DNA of 5,447 nt. Source: JBCBEX01 sp039177895 (GTDB taxonomy: Bacteria > Bacteroidota > Rhodothermia > Rhodothermales > Rubricoccaceae). The translations under genes were made by a program, and so were the position numbers. Location: assembly GCA_039177895.1 (NCBI GenBank), contig JBCDFO010000339.1:1-5447 (forward strand), in the 5' to 3' direction. The stretch's first letter is position 1, and each line of letters opens with the position of its first letter. The notes beneath the pieces were generated by a model, which worked only from the letters and a program-made list of their open reading frames with translations, had not been told where the DNA came from and ran no database searches. Of this stretch, positions 1-5,257 are shown piece by piece.

Positions 1-2976
1 GAGGTCCTTCCCTGACTTTCTATCGCGCACTTCAAACGTGAGGGGGTTCACGTCGTCGGTCACGTCCACCTCGAAGCGGGGCGGACGGAGGCGCATGCGC
101 CAGCGGAGGAGCGTGCTCGGGATGCCGCGCTTCAGGAAGGCTGCCAGGAAGGGATGCACCCGCACCACGATGGGGCGATTCTTGTGCTTCTCGCCAACGT
201 TGTCGCGGTAGTGCCGGAGCCACGCCTCCAGGTGGCCGACCACATCGGCAGCCGTGCGCGACGTGTCGGTGTCGGTCGTAGTCGCGGCAGGGGCATCGGC
301 GCGCGGGCTCGCAGCCTGGACCGTTGCCTCCGTGACGGTTCCCACGTTCTCTTGCTTCGCGAGGCGCTCGACCTCGCGGCGGGTACGCTCGCTCTGGACG
401 ATCTCGCCCGCCCCTGCGGCCTGCTGGCCGTTTTCACCATCCCCGTCGGCGGTGATGCTCGGGCGGAGGCGCTGGCGGGTGATCTGCACGACGCCGAAGT
501 CGCTCATCGGGAGCAGCTTCGTCACCGCGCGGTCCTTGCGGAATTCCTGCTTGAGCGTGTCGTAGAGCTTCTTGCGGTGGCTGTCGAGCCGCATGTCGAT
601 GAAGTCGACGCAGATGATGCCGCCGAGGTCGCGCAGACGGAGCTGCTTCGCGATCTCGCGCGCTGCCTCCAGGTTCACGTCGAGGAGGTTCTGCGCCTGC
701 GACTTGCCGCGCCCGGCCCGGCCCGAGTTCACGTCCACGACGTGCATGGCCTCGGTGTGCTCGATGAAGAGATAGCCGCCCGACTTCATGTTGACACGCG
801 GCGAGAACGCCTCCTCCACCGAGCGCTCGATGCCCGCCGAGCGGAAAACGCCCTGGCGCCCGCTGTAGAGCTGCACGTTCTTCGCCATCTGGGGCGCGAC
901 GGCCTCGACGTAGCCCTTCACGTTGCGGTAGAGCTTCGGGTCGTCGATGAGGATGCGGTCGAAGTCGTCCGTGAACAGGTCGCGGATGATCGAGGACACC
1001 ATGTTGACGTCCTCGTAGAGCGGCGCGGGCGGCTTGACCTTGTCGCGAAGCTGCTTCTCGATGGAACGCCACTTGTCGAGGAGAAGCCGCAGGTCGGTGT
1101 CGAGCGCCTTCGCGTCGCGGCCGTCGGCGACGGTGCGGACGATGATGCCGAAGCCCTCGGGCCGCAGGCTGCTCGCGAGCGAGCGCAGGCGGCGGCGCTC
1201 CTTCGACGACTCGATCTTCTTCGAGACCGCCACGTAGTCGGCCATCGGGACGAGCACCATGAAGCGCCCGGCCAGCGAGATGTCCGTCGAGATGCGGCTG
1301 CCCTTCGCCGAGATCGGCTCCTTGATGATCTTGACGAGGATGTTCTGGTCGCGGTTGAGGTAGTCTTCAGCCCGCTTCGAGTTGGCCACCATCTCGATGG
1401 GCGGGGCCGCCTTCGCGGTGCTCTGCTTGGCCTTCGCCTCCGACTTCGACGCCTTTGAGGTGTCCCGGCGGGCGTTCGACGAGCGACTGGACCGCCCGCC
1501 GCGACCGCGCGAATCCCGCTGGCGGCTACCGCCCTTGTCGGAGGAGGATGCCTCGCTGGCTCCACTGTCGGTCTTCGCCTCGCCCTTCGGATCGGCGGCG
1601 TTCGCATCCGAGCGGCGGCGCGACGAGCGGCGGGAGCGGCTGTCGTCGGCAGACTTGGCCGCGCGGTCTTCGCTGCTGGCTTCGTCGGCGCTCTCACCGG
1701 CGTCCGTCGTAGTGTCGGAGGAGCGGCGCGACCGGCGACGGCCCCCACGACGACGGCGCGAGCGGCGCTGTGGCGCATCGGCGCTGTCGCCTTCGGCTTT
1801 CGCGTCGCTCTCGGACGCATCCTCTGGCAGTGCCGAGGCTTCGGATGCGGCCTCCGTCTTGGCCTCGGCGTTGGCGTCGGACTTCGCTTCCGCCGCCGAC
1901 GCGTCCGACGACCGGCTGCGACGCGAGGACGAGCGCTTCGGTTTGGAGGTGGACTCCGCCTTCTGGGATGCCTCGGCCTCGTTCTCGGACGCACGCTCGG
2001 CGGCAGGCTCCGAAGCGTCAGCGGCGGCTTCGGCAGGTGCTGCTTTCGTTCGGGTGCTCCGGCGCTGGCTGCGGCGGCGCGGCGTCCGTTTCGAGGCCGA
2101 CTCATTCTCCGAGACCTCGTCACGAGATGCCTCCTGCGTCGGCGCGTCTGCTGCCTGTGCGTCGGGTGTTGCCTCCGCTTCGGGCTGGCTGGATGCTGCG
2201 GACTCGTCCGACGTGGACGACCGTCGTGAGCGGCTGCGGCTCGACCGCTTCGGCTTCGGGGCGTCCTCTGCGGCATCGGATACCGCGGCGTCGGATGCCG
2301 TGGCGTCCCCGTTAGCAGAGGTGTCGCTCGCGGGAGCGTCGGCGACCGCCGTCTCGGGTGCGTCCGAGCGCGCTTCCGGCTGGGACGATTTAGGGGACGA
2401 GGACTTCGGGGGTGAGGACTTCGCCGGGGTCGCCGCCTGCGATGTGAGGTCGATCACGTACGGCGAGGTACGGCGCGGACGCGGTGCTGACTCTTCCTCC
2501 TCCTCTTCCGAGCGGTTCGACGAACCGCCCCGGCCTCGTCCACCTCGGCGGCGTCCACCGCGACGGCCTCGGCGGCTGCGCTTGGTCTGCTCGCGGCGCT
2601 GCCGAGAGCGGCGCTCCTCGTCCGACTCGACTTCGAGGTCGGCCGTGGCTGTGTCGTCGTCGTCGTTCGCGGTGATCGACTTCGGGGCCTTCATCAGGCT
2701 CCGCGCGTCCGGGATGTCTCCAGCGGCGATGGTGAGCAGCTCGGGGACGTTGTCCGTCAGGTCCGAGAAGTGCAGAAAGGCGTCCTGCTGCTGACCGATA
2801 TCTACGAACGCCGCCCGGATGGCAGGCATGATCTTGCGGACGCGACCGAGGTAAATATTGCCAATCGTGCGGACGTTATCCGGGTTCTCGACGTAAAGCT
2901 CGACGAGGTTGCCATCTTCCACGATGGCGATGCGCGAGCGATCCTTGCTCGCGTTGATGATGATTTCCTTGGGCAT
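1..2976 (-). CDS. rng: RNase E/G family endoribonuclease with giant disordered insert in the S1 domain (3' end cut by window edge)
   Basis: Single-strand-specific endoribonuclease of mRNA decay and rRNA/tRNA processing, cytoplasmic. The frame is open for 992 codons from ATG 2976 to base 1 with no stop. Start MPKEIIINAS matches Bacteroidota RNase G starts; no Shine-Dalgarno precedes it. S1 domain first half is about residues 35-75 (IGNIYLGRV, AAFVDIG, AFLHFSDL). It resumes at about 539-575 (QNILVKIIKEP, AKGSRISTDISL) after a low-complexity insert. The 5'-sensor pair R614/T615 is in IIVRTVADG. Catalytic D748 and N750 are in VVDVNSG, and D791 is in GGIICVDFIDM. The D748-D791 spacing (43) and the R614-D748 spacing (134) equal those of E. 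coli RNase E. The CPxCxG zinc-link is absent: C790 is the only cysteine. An Ala/Thr/Asp linker (about 843-910) leads to a C-terminal small domain (about 911-992, VRVHPFLAAFLKRG) that seems nearly complete, so few codons should be missing. Family assignment is firm; whether it is called rng or rne is convention. Confidence 0.95.
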   Translation of the reverse strand, partial: MPKEIIINASKDRSRIAIVEDGNLVELYVENPDNVRTIGNIYLGRVRKIMPAIRAAFVDIGQQQDAFLHFSDLTDNVPELLTIAAGDIPDARSLMKAPKSITANDDDDTATADLEVESDEERRSRQRREQTKRSRRGRRGGRRRGGRGRGGSSNRSEEEEEESAPRPRRTSPYVIDLTSQAATPAKSSPPKSSSPKSSQPEARSDAPETAVADAPASDTSANGDATASDAAVSDAAEDAPKPKRSSRSRSRRSSTSDESAASSQPEAEATPDAQAADAPTQEASRDEVSENESASKRTPRRRSQRRSTRTKAAPAEAAADASEPAAERASENEAEASQKAESTSKPKRSSSRRSRSSDASAAEAKSDANAEAKTEAASEASALPEDASESDAKAEGDSADAPQRRSRRRRGGRRRSRRSSDTTTDAGESADEASSEDRAAKSADDSRSRRSSRRRSDANAADPKGEAKTDSGASEASSSDKGGSRQRDSRGRGGRSSRSSNARRDTSKASKSEAKAKQSTAKAAPPIEMVANSKRAEDYLNRDQNILVKIIKEPISAKGSRISTDISLAGRFMVLVPMADYVAVSKKIESSKERRRLRSLASSLRPEGFGIIVRTVADGRDAKALDTDLRLLLDKWRSIEKQLRDKVKPPAPLYEDVNMVSSIIRDLFTDDFDRILIDDPKLYRNVKGYVEAVAPQMAKNVQLYSGRQGVFRSAGIERSVEEAFSPRVNMKSGGYLFIEHTEAMHVVDVNSGRAGRGKSQAQNLLDVNLEAAREIAKQLRLRDLGGIICVDFIDMRLDSHRKKLYDTLKQEFRKDRAVTKLLPMSDFGVVQITRQRLRPSITADGDGENGQQAAGAGEIVQSERTRREVERLAKQENVGTVTEATVQAASPRADAPAATTTDTDTSRTAADVVGHLEAWLRHYRDNVGEKHKNRPIVVRVHPFLAAFLKRGIPSTLLRWRMRLRPPRFEVDVTDDVNPLTFEVRDRKSGKDL
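1363..2751 (-). repeat. Low-complexity charge-block insert within the RNase S1 domain (residues about 76-538)
   Basis: This part of the RNase gene codes for about 460 residues between HFSDL and YLNRDQN; E. coli RNase G has roughly 30 residues there. Seven Arg-rich clusters lie at about residues 122-155, 241-255, 296-311, 345-356, 403-419, 447-456 and 484-504, the last five or six spaced about 40-60 residues apart. They are separated by Ala/Ser/Asp/Glu-rich acidic stretches. The first cluster contains RGG-type runs (RRGGRRRGGRGRGG), followed by six glutamates. KPKRSSRSRSRRSS and KPKRSSSRRSRSS are near copies, so the segment may have grown by internal duplication. A short hydrophobic motif, SPYVIDLTS (171-179), stands out as a possible partner-binding site. 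The reading frame is intact throughout. Disorder and RNA binding are inferred from composition. Confidence 0.88.
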
Positions 2977-3020
2977 GGGAAAAGGGTAGGCAGGAGGGGT
3001 CTGCAGCCCGCCGCGCGCCG

Positions 3021-3039
3021 CGCCTGCTTCGGGCAGGCG
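3021..3039 (-). promoter_or_regulatory. GC-rich hairpin in the presumed rng leader
   Basis: CGCCTGC and GCAGGCG form a perfect 7-bp stem around a 5-base loop. The element lies 44 bases upstream of the rng start codon, so it would sit in the rng 5' untranslated region if transcription begins further upstream. There is no T-run on either side, so it does not look like a terminator. The inverted repeat is visible; its role is inferred. Confidence 0.4.
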
Positions 3040-3050
3040 TCCCTCTGGTG

Positions 3051-3103
3051 CCGACACGAGGGCTTGCCACTAGGCATGCGCCTGCGGTCAGGAAGCCTGT
3101 CGG
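3051..3103 (-). promoter_or_regulatory. Nested three-tier hairpin upstream of rng
   Basis: Three concentric inverted repeats are seen. The outer one is CCGACA (3051-3056) with TGTCGG (3098-3103). The middle one is GGCTT (3061-3065) with AAGCC (3093-3097), directly abutting on one side and with a 4-base bulge on the other. The inner one is AGGC (3072-3075) with GCCT (3080-3083) around ATGC. Together they could form a 53-base branched-free hairpin in either transcript direction. GC-rich sequence makes short stems by chance, but this nesting is more than a single stem. It is assigned to the rng leader only because of proximity. Confidence 0.35.
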
Positions 3104-3115
3104 AGGAGAGGCGAG

Positions 3116-3136
3116 GTCACGGAACCGTTCCGTGAC
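3116..3136. promoter_or_regulatory. Perfect 21-bp interrupted palindrome (operator or hairpin)
   Basis: Arms GTCACGGAAC and GTTCCGTGAC are exact reverse complements separated by one C. The site sits 139 bases upstream of the rng start and 673 bases upstream of gltA. As DNA it has the symmetry expected of a site for a dimeric regulator. As RNA it would give a 9-bp stem with a CCG loop. No T-run follows on either strand, which argues against a terminator. I do not recognise the half-site as that of a known regulator. Confidence 0.5.
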
Positions 3137-3809
3137 GGGGCGGCGGCGGAGTGCCGAGCCGGGCGTCTCACGAGCACGAGGCGCGGAGCGCTGGGCGGTG
3201 GGCCCAGTTCCGGTCGCCAACAGGCAGAGGAGACGATGAAGAAAACGAGTCAGCACGAGGCTGGCTGTAGGGAAGCGGCAGGCCGCGAACGGCCGACCTG
3301 GGGGGCAGCGCCGTCAGAAGGGACGGAGCGACCCAGGGAAAACGGGACAACTCGGTGCGCGGGAAGCCTGGTGGTCGGGGCAGCAGTCGGGGCGAGAAGC
3401 GGAATTGCTACCGTAAGCTTCGGGGCACTGGCGCGTGGGCGTCATTCGATAATGTGGGCGACACCACGCACGGCGGGCGTACTGAGCACAGCAGAGCACG
3501 CGTTCGAGCAGCGCTCAAAGGTACGCTGTCTCTGCAGGGCTCGCAATGCGCCGAGCGCAGCCGAGTGCCCTGCTGGTATAGGCGAGTACGCCGTAAGGTC
3601 CCGCGGCCTGATTGGCGACCGCGGCACCCCCGCAAAGTTTGCGCGAAACCGCTTCCGGTGGCCCTGCTGGCCCGGCATTCGTTGAATGCATCGGCTATTC
3701 TCTGCGCACGTGCACTGCCCCTACGCGGGTTCGGGCAGCCGCCGCACGACGCGGCCTCGACACGTGCCTCCACCCCGGTTCTGTTGGCCCCTTGACTGCG
3801 ATCGCTGCT
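3137..3809. other. Long gene-free spacer between rng and gltA with several hairpins; possible leader or unannotated RNA
   Basis: I see no convincing gene here. Inverted repeats present are: CTGGGC/GCCCAG at 3191-3207, enclosed by CGGA/TCCG at 3184-3212; GGCCG-CGAA-CGGCC at 3281-3294; CCTGGG/CCCAGG at 3297-3337 enclosing CCGTC/GACGG; GCAGGGC-TCG with CGA-GT-GCCCTGC at 3534-3573, with TGCG/CGCA inside; CCGCGG twice at 3601-3624; and CGCAAA-G-TTTGCG at 3631-3643. A 10-base direct repeat AGCACGAGGC occurs at 3173 and 3252. Conserved blocks of RNase P RNA, tmRNA, SRP RNA, tRNA T-arms and the TPP or cobalamin riboswitches were looked for by eye and not found. No clear promoter for gltA was seen. 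Confidence 0.45.
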
Positions 3810-4958
3810 ATGTCTGCTCCCTCTACCGCTTCCACCAAAATCCGTGGCCTCGCGGGTGTCGTCGCGCTGGATTCTGAGATCTCCGCGATCGATGGCGAGG
3901 CTGGGACGCTCGTCTATCGGGGCTATACCATCGAAGACCTCGCGCGCGGCGCCTGCTTCGAGGAGACGGTCTACCTGCTCTGGAACGACGACCTTCCCAC
4001 GCAAGCGCAACTCGACGAACTGAACGCGCAGCTCCGCGCCGAGCGTGCGATCCCCGACGCCGTGCTCGACCTGCTGCGGACCACCCCGCGCGACGCCAAC
4101 CCGATGGCCGTCCTGCGCACCGCCGTGAGTCACCTCGCGGCCTTCGACCCCGACGCCGACGCCGATGTCACCGACCGGGCAGCGGGCTACCGCAAGGCCA
4201 TCAAGCTGACGGCCAAGATGCCGACCATCGTAGCGGCCTTCGACCGCCTCCGGAAGGGACTAGAGCCCATCGCGCCCCGCGCTGAAGGCTCGACGGCGTT
4301 CGAGTTCCTGCGCATGCTCACGGGCGAGGAGCCCGGTGCGCGCGCTGAGGAGATCATGGACGCCTGCCTCGTGCTTCACGCCGACCACGGCCTCAACGCC
4401 TCCACCTTCACCGCCCGCGTCATCGGCTCGACGCTCGCCGACATGTACGGGGCCGTCGCCGGGGCACTCGGGGCGCTCAAGGGCCCGCTCCACGGTGGGG
4501 CCAACCGGGCCGTGATGGAGATGCTTCAGGAAATCGACGCTCACGACCTCGATACGCGCCAGTATGTCGAGCAGAAGCTCGCCCGCAAGGAGAAGATCAT
4601 GGGCATCGGCCACCGCGTCTACCGCACGCTCGATCCGCGCGCCAAAATCCTCGGCGCGATGCTGGAAGGCCTCTCGGAAGAGAAGGGCGACATGAAGTGG
4701 TACGAGATGTCGCTCGCCATCCAGCAGATCATCAAAGACGAGAAGGGGCTTAACCCCAACGTGGACTTCTTTTCCGCGTCGGTCTACTACCTGCTCGGCA
4801 TCGAGGCGGACCTCTACACCACGATCTTTGCCATCAGCCGCACGGCGGGCTGGACGGCTAACCTGCTGGAGCAGTGGGAGGACAACCGCCTCATCCGCCC
4901 GCGCGCCGAGTACATCGGCCCCCGCGGCAAGACGATTGCCCCGATCGCGGAGCGGTAA
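3810..4958 (+). CDS. gltA: Citrate synthase, complete, 382 residues
   Basis: Condenses acetyl-CoA and oxaloacetate to citrate, the entry step of the TCA cycle; cytoplasmic. The length and start (STKIRGLAGVVALDSEIS) fit the short form found in Gram-positive, archaeal and Thermus-like enzymes. The longer E. coli type with its extra N-terminal domain does not match. Visible motifs are: ALDSEISAIDGEAGTLVYRG (20-38) with YRGY at 36-39; HADHGLNAST (190-199); KGPLHGGAN with H228; GIGHRVYRTLDPRA with H268; NPNVDFFSA with D319; SRTAGW with R344; and RPRAEYIG (363-370). H228, H268 and D319 correspond to the catalytic His-His-Asp of the family (E. coli H264, H305, D362). The frame is open back to ATG 3612, but those 66 extra codons do not resemble the family, so ATG 3810 is chosen. 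No Shine-Dalgarno precedes it. A 2-methylcitrate synthase is the main alternative; no prp genes are in view and sdhC lies downstream, favouring citrate synthase. Confidence 0.95.
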   Translation: MSAPSTASTKIRGLAGVVALDSEISAIDGEAGTLVYRGYTIEDLARGACFEETVYLLWNDDLPTQAQLDELNAQLRAERAIPDAVLDLLRTTPRDANPMAVLRTAVSHLAAFDPDADADVTDRAAGYRKAIKLTAKMPTIVAAFDRLRKGLEPIAPRAEGSTAFEFLRMLTGEEPGARAEEIMDACLVLHADHGLNASTFTARVIGSTLADMYGAVAGALGALKGPLHGGANRAVMEMLQEIDAHDLDTRQYVEQKLARKEKIMGIGHRVYRTLDPRAKILGAMLEGLSEEKGDMKWYEMSLAIQQIIKDEKGLNPNVDFFSASVYYLLGIEADLYTTIFAISRTAGWTANLLEQWEDNRLIRPRAEYIGPRGKTIAPIAER

Positions 4959-4966
4959 CGACTCAT

Positions 4967-4994
4967 GTGCAACCCGTGCGCTGCGCGGGTGCAC
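4967..4994 (+). terminator. GC-rich hairpin just after the gltA stop (terminator or 3'-end stabiliser)
   Basis: The stem begins 9 bases past the TAA. GTGC (4967-4970) pairs with GCAC (4991-4994). After a bulged A, ACCCGTGC (4972-4979) pairs with GCGCGGGT (4983-4990), including one G-T pair, around a GCT loop, giving 12 pairs in total. No T-run follows, so it is not a textbook intrinsic terminator. Its position still makes a role at the gltA mRNA 3' end the simplest reading. Confidence 0.45.
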
Positions 4995-5062
4995 CTGCGG
5001 GCATGTAAGCGCTCTCTCCGCGCAGTCTTCGCGTGGGGACATTTCTTACAGCGCAGCCCGGC

Positions 5063-5092
5063 TTTGCACTACGAAGAAGGCGCGTTACCTTG
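5063..5092 (+). promoter_or_regulatory. Candidate Bacteroidota-type promoter for sdhC
   Basis: TTTG at 5063-5066 is followed, after 19 bases, by TACCTTG at 5086-5092. The known Bacteroidota sigma-A consensus is a TTTG (-33) element and TAnnTTTG (-7) about 19-21 bases apart; here the second box is one T short. A start site near 5098-5100 would give an sdhC leader of about 160 bases containing the two downstream inverted repeats. Only these two boxes support it, and in a window this size a chance match is possible. Confidence 0.4.
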
Positions 5093-5110
5093 CTATTGGA
5101 GGCCGCTAGA

Positions 5111-5123
5111 GGCTGTGGCAGCC
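5111..5123 (+). promoter_or_regulatory. Small hairpin in the sdhC leader
   Basis: GGCTG-TGG-CAGCC forms a 5-bp stem with a 3-base loop, nine bases before the 26-bp palindrome. If the promoter at 5063-5092 is real, this lies at the very 5' end of the transcript, where a stem can protect mRNA from 5'-end-dependent decay. The stem is visible; the role is speculative. Confidence 0.25.
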
Positions 5124-5132
5124 ATGTTCAGC

Positions 5133-5158
5133 GAGGTTTCAATCTAGATTGAAACCTC
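5133..5158. promoter_or_regulatory. Perfect 26-bp palindrome upstream of sdhC (operator or leader hairpin)
   Basis: The half-site GAGGTTTCAATCT is followed immediately by its exact reverse complement, with CTAG at the centre. It is about 38% GC in a strongly GC-rich setting. A further CAGC (5129-5132) and GCTG (5165-5168) flank it with six unpaired bases on the right. As RNA it gives an 11-bp stem with a CUAG loop. The nearest T-run (5173-5176) is 14 bases past the stem, which is poor for an intrinsic terminator. It sits 99 bases before the sdhC start and just downstream of the candidate promoter, a place that suits a repressor site or a leader structure. Confidence 0.65.
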
Positions 5159-5257
5159 TGAATCGCTGCTGCTTTTAGACTGCCCCGGAACCGCTACCGC
5201 TCTGCGGACGCCCTGCGGTGGCTCCTTTATCCTGACGACATCCCCTGCCTGATCCTT

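Noticed and set aside
154..1458. 434-codon open frame on the plus strand opposite the RNase gene
   Set aside because: It is the exact antisense of the RNase catalytic region, which carries all family motifs. The product is Arg/Val/Asp/Leu-rich with no recognisable domain, typical of a high-GC shadow frame.
918..2276. 452-codon minus-strand frame very rich in Arg and Pro
   Set aside because: It is on the same strand as the RNase gene but in another frame. It lies wholly inside the insert and catalytic region and has no family similarity.
1382..2794. 470-codon plus-strand frame rich in Ser, Arg and Ala
   Set aside because: It is antisense to the low-complexity RNase insert. The repetitive composition simply mirrors the GC-rich codons of the real gene, and the RNase frame is continuous through it.
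3448..3453. GATAAT, a sigma-70-like -10 box
   Set aside because: No -35-like or TTTG element sits at a proper distance upstream, and Bacteroidota promoters do not follow this consensus.
3497..3516. GCGTTCGAGCAGCGC, reminiscent of a tRNA T-arm
   Set aside because: The five-base T-stem does not pair properly, and no acceptor, D-arm or anticodon arm can be built around it.
3236..3685. 149-codon plus-strand frame starting MKKTSQ after GAGGAGACG, resembling a gene with a ribosome binding site
   Set aside because: The other genes here use no Shine-Dalgarno. The frame uses AGG, AGA and ATA codons without the third-position GC bias of gltA, the product has no domain, and it runs through several hairpins.
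3612..3809. 66-codon in-frame N-terminal extension of citrate synthase
   Set aside because: The extension does not resemble the family, whose short form begins just before the KIRGLAGV motif. It contains no convincing targeting signal and overlaps inverted repeats.
3784..3816. TTG-N22-TATGTCTG, a promoter-like pair overlapping the gltA start
   Set aside because: It would start transcription inside the coding region, past the well-supported ATG at 3810, and the second box has a mismatch.
4260..5042. 260-codon minus-strand frame opposite gltA
   Set aside because: Antisense shadow of citrate synthase; no motif of its own.
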